Positions 17,937 through 26,708 of a DNA stretch of 64,000 nucleotides are shown piece after piece. The notes beneath the pieces were generated by a model. The model was given only the letters and a program-made list of their open reading frames with translations, had not been told where the DNA came from and made no database searches. Every line of letters begins with the position of its first letter. The stretch's first letter is position 1. Source of the stretch: an uncultured Roseobacter sp. (GTDB lineage: Bacteria; Pseudomonadota; Alphaproteobacteria; Rhodobacterales; Rhodobacteraceae); NCBI RefSeq assembly GCF_947488185.1, contig NZ_CANKYM010000003.1, positions 1-64,000 on the forward strand, read 5' to 3'. The position numbers and the translations under genes were made by a program.

Positions 17937-20897
17937 ATGATTAGTAGTACGCGGTATCCGATCCGAACCAATGTTGGTCGACCTATCGAGCTTTCCGGTT
18001 TTGGACGCCACGAGAATTCAGAAGCGGCCCGGGTTTTCAGGCTCAGCGCTGCGACGGACGCGTTCGAGTTTTCATTCAGGTCGAATATTTTTGATCTGGG
18101 AACCCCCGGGAAACATCGGTTTGACGACTACCTGCCCAAGCTCAATGCCAATGGGAATGTGATCGCACCTGCGACGGGCCTCACTGTCTTTGAACGACCG
18201 AAATTTACCGGGGGCGACAAACAAGACGCGGTGCAACTCTCCGCCCTCTCCAAACCTTTGCTGCTGTCCAAAACCAGCTATGAGGCGGCCTTCACGCATG
18301 GGCGCAGAGCCTCGGTAGAGCTCATGATCCGCTTTGCCCGGCCCGCGCTTCTGGGCGGGGCTTGTGTTTTCGGCAATCCCTACATTCCCTACACGTTCAA
18401 CAGATTTGGCCAGAGCAGTGCCAACTTCGGGCTCCCACGTGAAATTCAGATCACGAACGCAGGCTCCGTCGATGCCGAGCTGCAACCCCTCAGGGGGCAG
18501 AATTTTTTCGATGCCGACAACACATTGGTGCATCAGGAAAGCAACTATCACTCTGGCGCCAACTATATACCGATTGAGCCGACCTATACTTCAGCGGTTA
18601 CTCTGAAACTGTCGAACTTTCCCTTCTTTCCGTTCGAATACGAGCAGAAAAAGCTACCTGACCTCAGCGGTGACATGCGCGAGCGGCTGGAATTCTCACT
18701 GGGCTACGACATCCCGCAGCTTGTTTTCTACACGCATGAAGAGGCGATGCGGTACCGTCCCTTGACCGGTTTCGGGGTGCTGTCAGAACAGTATCCCGAC
18801 CGGGACAGCGATGGGGGTACCTCCATTCACAGCAAATCGGCGATCCTGCATCCGGATGGGCAGTATGGGGTCTATTCCGCCGCCTCGCTGACGTCCCCAG
18901 CGCGGTCTTATCGGGCAAATCCCACCCGCGCAGGCAAAGGATACAAGGAGATTTTTGTCTCTGAACCGCTTGGCAACGGCGATGCTGTGGATCTGCTCTT
19001 TGAACAGGCGGATGATGAACCGCGCTGTGTGGCCGGGCTGAAGATGCGGCTGCCGTTCATCCCGGACGAAAAACGGGCAGAAGACATCGAAGCGTTGATT
19101 GACAGAATGCAGGACGTCGAACGCCATTCCGATAGCGTGGACTTCAGCGACATCCTGTTCACCTTTCTCAACAGTCTGAAAACGGTCAGCCGCGAGGCGC
19201 TGGAGGAAGTCCTAGAAGACTACATCCTGCAGTTGCCCAATTCGGTGAACTTTTGCGAAAGTATCCAGATCGAGGTCTTTGAGGTTGATCCGCCCGACGG
19301 TCTTGCCGCGACTCGCATCGCCTCCTCGCCAGAGTATCTTCGTCGCATCGCGCAGACACATGTCTCTACGTTCATGGATATTTTCAGATTGGCGCAGGAC
19401 GGTCTGCGCTTTGATCAGCCCACCTCTGCGCAATACCTGTCGATCCGCCTGTCCAATGCTGACAGCGAAACCTGCCGGATCGTCGTCTCCCAACTCGACT
19501 TCTTTCAGTCATCCGATGTCTGGATCACGCCCCGCCTGTCGACATCTCAGACCGTACAGGCGCTGCATTTCCGCCTGATCGGAAAAGACCTGCTGGATGA
19601 CTATGCGGTGCTGGGATCGCGCGGTTTCACGCTCGGGATTGAACGGGTCAGGGAAACCGGTCAGCGCCAGAAGGTGGCGCAGTTCAAGAGCCTCCTTGAT
19701 ATGCTGAACACCACCAAGGCGCAGGTGTTCCAGAACTCCAGGCGGCGGTCTGTCGAATTTGAAAAATCAGTGGTCTACACGACAAAGGAGACCGCGGGGC
19801 AGGATCCCTATGGCGCAAATGACTACACCGATGCCTTTCCGGAAGAAGAGCGACCAAACTACGCGCTGCACATCACGCAATCCTCGTCCCAAGGATATAT
19901 TCAGACCGAAATGGGCCCAAGTGTCAGCTACACCGACCGCAGTGGCGAGACACACGCGGGCTTTGAATCGCGCGGGTCGCAAGAGGTGCGCTCGCACACG
20001 GAACACCTCTATCCGACCGTCTCGAACGACTGGGAGGACGCGGCGTCCTATGTGAACAACGCGCGACGTTATGTGACGAGCGACCCTTCGCAGGAGATTG
20101 TCACGCTCGAAAACGCCAACCCGCTGACAGTAGATTTTCAGCAAAACTGGGGAGATCTGGCCCCCGGAGAGATCGAAGGCCTGCACACGCTCACCTTCTC
20201 CCCCTTTTCGCCGATCCTGTCGTCCGCGTCTGCGGTTCAGAACAACGGCGAATTCCTGCGGCAACTCTTTGACCTGGTCACGCAGGTACCGCCACCGCCA
20301 GATCTGGGCCCCCAGATCATGGCTTTGCTGACCACCGGGCCTGCCAGCAGTAGCGGTCCAACCGTGAATATGATCCCGGGGCTTTGGAAGAACTACCTCA
20401 ACGGCTTCAACATCTCCCCCGGTGTGAACGGAGGCATAAATGTGGGTATCGGGTTTGGCGCCAGCCTGGGCACCAGTTCCGCGCATTTCTGGCCTGGCAT
20501 TCTCGGCAATCATTCCTTTGGCTCGCAGGGCAGCATCCAGAAAGCCGCATCCAGATCCACCCACGCCTTCAGCAAGCAAAAGAAGACCGACGGGCAGGAT
20601 GCGGTGAGCTACGCGGAGACCTCGGGTGGCGAAAGTAAACGGGTGATTGAACGCAAGACAGTTCCGAACACCGATCTGGATCGCATCAAGGGCAATGAAG
20701 TCGTCTGGCAGGGTGAGCCGCGCGATATCATCGTGGGCACCATCCCGCTGGGCATGGAGATGCCCGCGCTGGCTAACCAGATGCGGCGCGGGGTGCGGGA
20801 CGCTCTGGCGGTTCGTTTCGGGTCCGATCTGGGAGAGGATGTGGATATCGACATTTGGTATGACGTATCGGAGGCGCCGGTCTGGGATGATAACTGA
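17937..20897 (+). CDS. Large uncharacterised protein, first gene of an orphan three-gene operon
   Basis: A 986-residue protein with no signal peptide and no clear membrane helix. I do not recognise it. The N-terminal 360 residues look strand-rich. Residues about 375-440 are acidic and helical, and strand-rich sequence follows to about 570. Residues about 630-720 are rich in Ser, Thr, Glu and Tyr. A Gly/Ser-rich stretch (about 820-860, including NGGINVGIGFGASLG) precedes a charged C-terminus. ATG 17937 follows a G-rich site. The end overlaps the next gene by 11 bases, so the products are probably made together. A structural or assembly role is possible but unproven. Confidence 0.8.
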   Translation: MISSTRYPIRTNVGRPIELSGFGRHENSEAARVFRLSAATDAFEFSFRSNIFDLGTPGKHRFDDYLPKLNANGNVIAPATGLTVFERPKFTGGDKQDAVQLSALSKPLLLSKTSYEAAFTHGRRASVELMIRFARPALLGGACVFGNPYIPYTFNRFGQSSANFGLPREIQITNAGSVDAELQPLRGQNFFDADNTLVHQESNYHSGANYIPIEPTYTSAVTLKLSNFPFFPFEYEQKKLPDLSGDMRERLEFSLGYDIPQLVFYTHEEAMRYRPLTGFGVLSEQYPDRDSDGGTSIHSKSAILHPDGQYGVYSAASLTSPARSYRANPTRAGKGYKEIFVSEPLGNGDAVDLLFEQADDEPRCVAGLKMRLPFIPDEKRAEDIEALIDRMQDVERHSDSVDFSDILFTFLNSLKTVSREALEEVLEDYILQLPNSVNFCESIQIEVFEVDPPDGLAATRIASSPEYLRRIAQTHVSTFMDIFRLAQDGLRFDQPTSAQYLSIRLSNADSETCRIVVSQLDFFQSSDVWITPRLSTSQTVQALHFRLIGKDLLDDYAVLGSRGFTLGIERVRETGQRQKVAQFKSLLDMLNTTKAQVFQNSRRRSVEFEKSVVYTTKETAGQDPYGANDYTDAFPEEERPNYALHITQSSSQGYIQTEMGPSVSYTDRSGETHAGFESRGSQEVRSHTEHLYPTVSNDWEDAASYVNNARRYVTSDPSQEIVTLENANPLTVDFQQNWGDLAPGEIEGLHTLTFSPFSPILSSASAVQNNGEFLRQLFDLVTQVPPPPDLGPQIMALLTTGPASSSGPTVNMIPGLWKNYLNGFNISPGVNGGINVGIGFGASLGTSSAHFWPGILGNHSFGSQGSIQKAASRSTHAFSKQKKTDGQDAVSYAETSGGESKRVIERKTVPNTDLDRIKGNEVVWQGEPRDIIVGTIPLGMEMPALANQMRRGVRDALAVRFGSDLGEDVDIDIWYDVSEAPVWDDN

Positions 20898-21879
20898 TAC
20901 GATCGATCTGAGTGGTCTGGCGACCTACTTCACCGACCTAAGTAGTGGAAGCCTGAACCTCGCTTCGGGCGCCACCGGTGTCACAACCGCCCTGTCTTCG
21001 CCTCTCAAGAGTGGCCAGCAGTGGGAGGTTTCGGGTCTGGATTTCGTTTTCGACACTGATCAGGCTGCCCAGATGCTGAAACGGCAAACGGATCCGATCC
21101 TGGAGATCGGCGTCATTCGCGAACTGCTGCCCGGGCACTACCGGGACGCTTACAAAACCCGTGTGCATGCGATTTCCGGGCAGGAGGATTTCAGCGGTGG
21201 TGTGCTGGAAAACGCGTTTCTGTCGGATGTGCAGGGCGTGCTTACGCTTGTGGCGTCGGATCAGGACACCTGCCGCTGGTTGTCCAAATCCTTTGATCTG
21301 GTCACACCGAGCGATATTGACGCGGTCGCCTGGCACATGGCGGTGTCCAAACGCACCCACGACGGCGCCTTCACCTATACCGCGCGGCTTCACGTGGTGG
21401 ACGAGGGCGGTTCTGCCAATATCATTGATCTGGTCGTCAATGCCGATTCCGCGGACAAGAGTTTCGCCGATGGCTTGGGCCTGTCCGGCATTGTGTCCTT
21501 TCAGTTTGAGTTTGTTGCGAAGGTCAGTGCGTCCACCTATTTCTCCGAACGCAGGCGCGGGCGGCTTGAGGACGGTGTGGGTCTGCCGCTGTTGCACGGG
21601 GTCAGCGTATTGGAGGAGATCGACTCCGCGCTCCGGTTTCATTCCCTGTCGGAAATGCTCAACATCGGGGCGTTTGACCCGCCGGTGGAGCTTGCGGCAT
21701 CCGGCGTGCAAACGATGCGTTTTTCCGCCAATCTGCAAGCCGTTTTGAACACCAGCAAAACCTTGGATGCCGGTGCTGGGCATTTCGAACGTATCGCGCT
21801 GGCGGTGAACGCGGCCGCTTTCACGCATTTCGAGGCGCGGATCATTGGCGAGGAAATGATCACCCGCCTGCAGGACTGA
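20887..21879 (+). CDS. Uncharacterised protein, second gene of the orphan operon
   Basis: A 330-residue protein without signal peptide, starting MITDTIDLSG. A longer frame starts within the upstream gene, but the ATG at 20887 gives an 11-base overlap and is preferred. The sequence alternates strands and short helices, with aromatic and acidic segments such as VSGLDFVFDTDQAAQML. Near its C-terminus THFEARIIGEEMITRL resembles a segment of the upstream protein (ALHFRLIGKDLLDDY), hinting at a shared submodule. No family is recognised. It is followed four bases later by the third gene. Confidence 0.75.
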   Translation: MITDTIDLSGLATYFTDLSSGSLNLASGATGVTTALSSPLKSGQQWEVSGLDFVFDTDQAAQMLKRQTDPILEIGVIRELLPGHYRDAYKTRVHAISGQEDFSGGVLENAFLSDVQGVLTLVASDQDTCRWLSKSFDLVTPSDIDAVAWHMAVSKRTHDGAFTYTARLHVVDEGGSANIIDLVVNADSADKSFADGLGLSGIVSFQFEFVAKVSASTYFSERRRGRLEDGVGLPLLHGVSVLEEIDSALRFHSLSEMLNIGAFDPPVELAASGVQTMRFSANLQAVLNTSKTLDAGAGHFERIALAVNAAAFTHFEARIIGEEMITRLQD

Positions 21880-21883
21880 CACC

Positions 21884-23419
21884 ATGGATAAAGTCCAGGA
21901 ATTCAGTATCGAGCGGAACATCCACGCCAACGACAAGGACAAGAGCGAGCCTTACGGAATTTTCCATGGCGATGTGAAACAGGACCGGCAGGGCAATTAT
22001 TTTCTGGAATACTACGGGCATTCCGGGCTGATCAGTGGCGAGCCGGGCAACCTGTTTTTTCAGGCGTCGCACAATCTGAACACCACCGATTTCAATATCG
22101 CTGTTGGCCGGGCGATGGTTTTCGACCCGTTCACCGATCCCAACTCCGTTACGCCGCTGATGGATTTTCATCTGGGCGATCCGCTTGCCACAGCCTCGCC
22201 TGAGCCGAAGGACAGCGCCCCCGCGCCAAGCCCCGCGGAGCGTGCCAACAAGCAGCGTGCGCGCCTGCGGGCTAACGTCCTGCAGGTTCTGGACGAGATG
22301 TACCCTGATCAGGCCGGAGACAGGGATGCAGAGGCGCGTCTGGACCGGCTGAATTACTGGATGGAGGCCGAGTTCGAAGGTCGCCTTCGGGCGTTGGCCT
22401 CGCCAGAGGCTGCAGAATATCACCGGTTGATGATGGTAAAGCGGTGGGATGCCGACGGCGTTGTTCGCACGGGGTACCAGGCGAGTGTTCACCACCGTAT
22501 TCAAATGCTCAGACTGCAGTTGGATACTGCCAAGATCATGTCGTCCAGCTTTCTTGGTGGCACGAGTGCGACCGTCGCCAGTTGGATCACCGACGATCAG
22601 AATGTGATCAATGCGGTAGGCCATCAAGGACAGGCCATTGAAGGGACAATCGGCGGCAAAAACACGGCCGCGCAGAAATTCACGCGCAATGTCAAACCGC
22701 AAGTGGGCGCGCCGACGTCACAGATGATGATCAACTGCTTGCCTGTGACGACAGTGAAACCGTCCACGCGGGCGCAGAAGAGCAAAGCACAGGTCGAGGT
22801 GACCAGGATCACGGCGCGGACCCGATGGAAACGCATCAAAAAATACCTTGGAAAGAAGTTCCGGCTTGGCAAGCCGCCCGCTCCGGGCTTGCGAGACATC
22901 AAGCTGCCGCGCGACGGATCGGTCGCGTCCGACGTGTTCATTCTCAAGGACGCTGTGGAAGTTATTAACGGGAAAAAAGTCACCCGTGCCTTTGTGATCG
23001 TCAAGATGCGCGACGAGACGGGTGATACCGTGATGCAGGCCTTTTATCAGTCCACTGGAAAGAGCTCTAAAAAGCCGGGTCAATGGTTGCCTTTCGATGG
23101 CCAATTCTTTTTTCCGGAAAGGGGTTACAAATGGGTACACAAAAAACGGTTTGAGCATGCCGATGAAAAATTGGATCGGTATGGTACCCAAGCGATCAAA
23201 GACGTTGGAACAGCTCTGGATAAACTCAATATCGATACCAGCCCTAAAGCCAACAAGTTCCTGAGCCAGCACGCGGTAAACGCGCTTTTGGATATGTACG
23301 GTGCGATCAATATTCCGCGAAAGCACAGGCTGTCGGATGATGGTGACTACAAGCCGCCGATTGCGCCGGAGGGGCTGAATGAATTGATCAGCAAGGGCGT
23401 GGTCGAGAGCGCGGAGTGA
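21884..23419 (+). CDS. Uncharacterised protein with basic linker, third gene of the orphan operon
   Basis: A 511-residue protein without signal peptide or membrane helix. It appears modular. Residues 1-95 form an aromatic-rich domain and 105-200 are helical with many Arg and Glu. Residues about 295-335 form a Lys/Arg-rich linker (KSKAQVEVTRITARTRWKRI and on). The C-terminal domain (about 340-511) contains AFVIVKMRDETGDTVMQAFY and a GQWLPFDGQFFFPERGYKW stretch. The basic linker joining two domains could suit nucleic-acid or membrane binding, or delivery of a C-terminal effector, but there is no direct evidence. Confidence 0.75.
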   Translation: MDKVQEFSIERNIHANDKDKSEPYGIFHGDVKQDRQGNYFLEYYGHSGLISGEPGNLFFQASHNLNTTDFNIAVGRAMVFDPFTDPNSVTPLMDFHLGDPLATASPEPKDSAPAPSPAERANKQRARLRANVLQVLDEMYPDQAGDRDAEARLDRLNYWMEAEFEGRLRALASPEAAEYHRLMMVKRWDADGVVRTGYQASVHHRIQMLRLQLDTAKIMSSSFLGGTSATVASWITDDQNVINAVGHQGQAIEGTIGGKNTAAQKFTRNVKPQVGAPTSQMMINCLPVTTVKPSTRAQKSKAQVEVTRITARTRWKRIKKYLGKKFRLGKPPAPGLRDIKLPRDGSVASDVFILKDAVEVINGKKVTRAFVIVKMRDETGDTVMQAFYQSTGKSSKKPGQWLPFDGQFFFPERGYKWVHKKRFEHADEKLDRYGTQAIKDVGTALDKLNIDTSPKANKFLSQHAVNALLDMYGAINIPRKHRLSDDGDYKPPIAPEGLNELISKGVVESAE

Positions 23420-24413
23420 GCAGGTTTTCCCAGGCACCGGATGTCCGGGATCTGGCAGGTGGGGTGATCACTAAAAGCCTGGATTTTGTCAACCTTGTTC
23501 CAAAAATTCATGGTGCTGCCAAGGGCTCAAATAATTGCTTTGAGTGCGCGATATTAATTCACTTTCTCAAAACTAAATTATTTAAAAACAATAATTTGAA
23601 CTGACTGTGGGAGCGATTTTGTCTGCGATCCTCGTCACCGAAAGGACGGTGATGCAGCCGCGCATAAGCTGCTTGCAGGCGTTCGGGTTCCTGTAGACCC
23701 GGTGCCTGTGTATCTCCAGTCTCACAGCAAAGTGATGGTGCAAACCCCGCGTGGGATTGCACGCAATAGGTACGAAAAATTTGGCCAATGCGCGACTTAA
23801 GGGTCACGCGGAGGAGAAGTGTAAAATGATTGAACGGTCGCCAGTTTACGGCAAAAAATTTAACGTCACTTTGGGCACCAAAGGCCGGGTTATCGCCTGG
23901 GCTGGCGCTCTGGTCGCGGATGTCTTTTGTGCATCAAAACATAGTTCGCAGGCCAGCGGGTCAGGTGCGATGGGCATCGCGCGCAGGCGTGATGCCCACG
24001 CATCTTTGGTTGCTAGCAATGATTTCTGGAACCGCTTTTTCCCCGCATTCTCCAGCAAGGCACTCATTCGGCGCCCTGGCGCCGTTTGCCGGAATGGTCG
24101 CGCCGAAACCTTTGGATACGCATCTGAAGTCAAGCGTAAAAACGCTCAGAGGTGTGAAAGTCCTGCGGTCAATATTTCTTCACCGCAGGGGTGCCAGCTG
24201 CCGTGGATTACATCGGGAATTTCGAATTGGGTGGGGACCCGCCGGATCGCGCCCATGGTGGTGCGGGTTCGGACGCATCGGTTCTGTTCCGCAAAGGTCT
24301 TTCGTTCCGTCGAAACCCAAAGCCTGGCGACAAGCCTTAAACCACAAACCTCGAAACGTCTTTTGTGTCACGCAAAGTGACCTGCGTCCGGCACGAAAGA
24401 AGGAGTTAAGACA
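23420..24413. other. About 1 kb without a confident gene; AT-rich leader, hairpins, decayed coding signal
   Basis: The stretch opens with an AT-rich patch (about 23530-23600). Three short hairpins follow: TCACCG/CGGTGA at 23635-23652, GCAGC/GCTGC at 23654-23672 and CGGGT/ACCCG at 23684-23701. A strong ribosome-binding site, GGAGGAG (23810-23816), precedes an ATG at 23826. This arrangement resembles a promoter, structured leader and gene, but the coding frame behind it looks broken (see the separate entry). Nothing else was recognised. Confidence 0.5.
23826..24340 (+). pseudogene. Possible frameshifted gene remnant
   Basis: The ATG at 23826, ten bases after GGAGGAG, opens a 184-codon frame to 24380 whose product is Arg/Ser/Cys-rich and protein-like only in places. 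A second frame covers 23830-24438. In the third frame, positions about 24155-24340 read convincingly as protein, with YFFTAGVPAAVDYIGNFEL and then GGDPPDRAHGGAGSDASVLF, ending at TAA 24338-24340. Coding character switching between frames suggests one or more frameshifts. The last part could instead be a separate 49-residue gene starting GTG 24191. No family recognised. Confidence 0.35.
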
Positions 24414-26039
24414 ATGGTTAAACCGGCTAAACAAATAGATCCAATAGCCATCAAGGGCACCGGTGAAGCAGATTACATTTACATCGTGGGATTGGATCAG
24501 GATCCTGTCATCAATGGCTATTGGAACCATGACGTTTTCGGCTATGGGGGGGACGATGTCATCAGGTTTAACCCGGTGGTCGATTGGGATTACATGACCA
24601 TCCCGAATTTCGAAAGGGAAATCCACTTCAACGGTAGGAGCGGCACGGATGAGGTCAGCCTGCAAGACTCTCATCACCCGATCACCGTCAATCTGGCGTC
24701 TGGAACGGGAACTGTGCATATCCCGCCGGTGTCGTGTTGGACACCGAGCGGATGGCAGAACGCTGATCTTGCTATCGAAATGACCTTCTCCAACGTTGAA
24801 AACATCAGCGGCGGTCAAGGCGGTGATCACATCATAGGCGATGGAAACGCGAATTGTATTTCTGGTAACGATGGCCATGACAGCGTCCGGGGCGGCGATA
24901 ACAACGACACGTTGAACGGAGGCAATGGCAAGGACACGCTGAAGGGTGACGACGGCAACGACAGGCTGAACGGTGGCCACGGCAATGACAGCATGTGGGG
25001 AGGCGACGGTCAGGACACGCTTGAAGGTGGTGCCGGTGACGACGCCCTTTATGGCGGCGATGGTCTAGACTTTGCGATTTTCGATACAAACGGCGACATG
25101 CATGTTGATCTGGAAGGCGGCATCGCCTGGGGCGGAGGCCTTGGTACTGATCTTCTGTACAGCATTGAACGTGTCCAGACCGGTGGTGGCGACGATGACG
25201 TCATCGGCACCGAAGATGCGAACGTCATGTGGATGGGCGCGGGCGAAGACACCGTCTATGGCTTTGACGGCAATGATAGCATTAAGGGCCATGCCGGTGA
25301 CGATCTACTTGTGGCAGGAGAGGGCGCCGACTCTGTCTATGGGGGCGATGGTGATGATCGTCTCTATGGGGAAAAGGGACAGGACATGTTGTCTGGTGGT
25401 GATGGCCACGACACCATGAACGGCGGTCAAAACGATGATCAGCTTTATGGTGGCGAGGGTAACGATCGCATGCTGGGTGAGGGTGGTAACGACGTTTTGG
25501 AAGGCGGTGACGGGCACGATTACATCGACGGAGGCTTGGGTATCAACTTGGTTCTCGCTGGGAATGGAAATGACACCATCGTCTCAGGAAGCAACACCGA
25601 TATCATTTATACTGGAGATGGTGAGGATGTGGTGCAGTTTAATAGAGGCACCTCCGGGGGAACCGACATCATTTATGATTTCGATGTCTTGGAGGACGAG
25701 TTTGCCTTTGAAGCTGGCTACTTCTTCAAGTTTCTTACGCCTCCTGCAAGTGTGTTGTACTACCTACATGGCGTCCCGGACGGTGAAGACACACTTCTGT
25801 ATGCGACGGTTACGAAGTTAACATCTGCTGGAGAAAAGCTGGAGGATTGGGAGTATGCTCCCGAGATAAAGGTGATTGCGGTTCTCGAGGATGTGAATGC
25901 GGCGCTCCTGAATCAACAGATTGCCGACTATGATATTTTCCACACCGAACTGGATGGTCGTGACACCGAACTACCACTTGAGTTTGAGCCTCAAGTAGCT
26001 GAAGAGCCGACCATCGTCGAAGGGTGGTCAATGTTCTGA
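24414..26039 (+). CDS. RTX calcium-binding repeat protein
   Basis: A 541-residue protein dominated by hemolysin-type calcium-binding nonapeptides (GGxGxDxLx). The first block is at about 135-225 and a second at about 260-390, for example GGDGDDRLYGEKGQD and GGNDVLEGGDGHD. Such repeats fold into Ca2+-loaded beta-rolls after type I secretion. No signal peptide is present, as expected for that route. No catalytic domain is evident in the N-terminal 130 residues. The C-terminal 150 residues follow an IIYDFDVLEDEFAF segment typical of RTX C-terminal domains. No secretion ABC transporter is encoded nearby. Confidence 0.88.
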   Translation: MVKPAKQIDPIAIKGTGEADYIYIVGLDQDPVINGYWNHDVFGYGGDDVIRFNPVVDWDYMTIPNFEREIHFNGRSGTDEVSLQDSHHPITVNLASGTGTVHIPPVSCWTPSGWQNADLAIEMTFSNVENISGGQGGDHIIGDGNANCISGNDGHDSVRGGDNNDTLNGGNGKDTLKGDDGNDRLNGGHGNDSMWGGDGQDTLEGGAGDDALYGGDGLDFAIFDTNGDMHVDLEGGIAWGGGLGTDLLYSIERVQTGGGDDDVIGTEDANVMWMGAGEDTVYGFDGNDSIKGHAGDDLLVAGEGADSVYGGDGDDRLYGEKGQDMLSGGDGHDTMNGGQNDDQLYGGEGNDRMLGEGGNDVLEGGDGHDYIDGGLGINLVLAGNGNDTIVSGSNTDIIYTGDGEDVVQFNRGTSGGTDIIYDFDVLEDEFAFEAGYFFKFLTPPASVLYYLHGVPDGEDTLLYATVTKLTSAGEKLEDWEYAPEIKVIAVLEDVNAALLNQQIADYDIFHTELDGRDTELPLEFEPQVAEEPTIVEGWSMF

Positions 26040-26045
26040 GGTCGC

Positions 26046-26072
26046 GGTGCCGCAAAGATTGTTTGTGGCACC
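26046..26072 (+). terminator. Stem-loop after the RTX gene
   Basis: GGTGCCGCA (26046-26054) pairs with TGTGGCACC (26064-26072), including one G-T pair, across a nine-base loop, seven bases after the RTX stop. No T-run follows, so its role as a terminator is tentative. Confidence 0.4.
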
Positions 26073-26267
26073 TCCCGACCGACCGCCTGAGAGGAATTTC
26101 CTCACCTCTTCCGAGAACAAAGTCTGATGGCGGTCAATTTGGGGAGGAGTACATCATCGAAAGGGTTGTCTTGTACAGCCCGTCACATCAACCAGGTCTT
26201 TCCAGTCCCCATCGAAGTTGTTACGTTCAACCCTTGAAACAAAGGGGCTACGAGCGGTTGGGGCTGA

Positions 26268-26516
26268 ATGGCTGAAAAAAGGATAGAACGTGTGCAGACC
26301 GGTGTTCGCATCGAAAAACGCATATTGAAAGTTCTCAAGGCGGTAGCCGCTCAGCATGAGATTTCGTTGGGCGATCTGCTTGAGAGAATTTTGCTTCACA
26401 GTTTGGAGGGCAAGTCTCCCTTTGACGTTGAAACACTGAGCTTCATCGAACAGATGCGGAGCGCTTATGGGCTCGATCTGACCTCGGCGGACAGCCAGCC
26501 GATGGAAGAAGACTGA
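26268..26516 (+). CDS. Small conserved helix-rich protein, ribbon-helix-helix-like
   Basis: An 82-residue protein. The opening RIERVQTGVRIEKRILKVLK followed by a predicted helix and ISLGDLLERILLHSLEG recalls a short strand plus two helices, as in CopG/Arc-type DNA-binding proteins. The rest (ETLSFIEQMRSAYGLDLTSA) resembles a widespread small bacterial protein whose function is not known to me. It stands alone with no toxin gene adjacent, so a toxin-antitoxin role is not supported. Confidence 0.6.
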   Translation: MAEKRIERVQTGVRIEKRILKVLKAVAAQHEISLGDLLERILLHSLEGKSPFDVETLSFIEQMRSAYGLDLTSADSQPMEED

Positions 26517-26708
26517 CGACTTTCGAGAGAAGGGAGCAGCTTTGCCCGGCATGGCAAGGCGGAGGTTTGGTTTCCGGGTGCTGTTGTTCATAAGGCGTAG
26601 TTGTTGGGCGACCGGAAAGTGTAGTCTGGCTTGGTACAGAGCTGCCAACCAACAGGTGTGGCATGATGGAGCGGGTCGATTGGCGCAGTGAAACCCGTCT
26701 CTCCGGCT

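Noticed and set aside
23416..23604. A 62-codon frame starting at the end of the third orphan-operon gene
   Set aside because: It starts with a GTG inside the previous gene's last codons, lacks a ribosome-binding site of its own and runs into an AT-rich patch; no similarity recognised.
24800..25560. Regular short repeats resembling a tandem or CRISPR array
   Set aside because: The periodicity is explained by codons for GGxGxD nonapeptides of the RTX protein; units vary and there are no spacers or cas genes.
26024..26275. An 83-codon frame overlapping the RTX gene end and the start of the small helix-rich gene
   Set aside because: It has no clear ribosome-binding site, crosses a hairpin and overlaps two better supported genes.
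26268..26516. Antitoxin of a toxin-antitoxin pair
   Set aside because: No partner toxin gene is adjacent; the nearest coding sequence downstream is a LacI pseudogene on the other strand.
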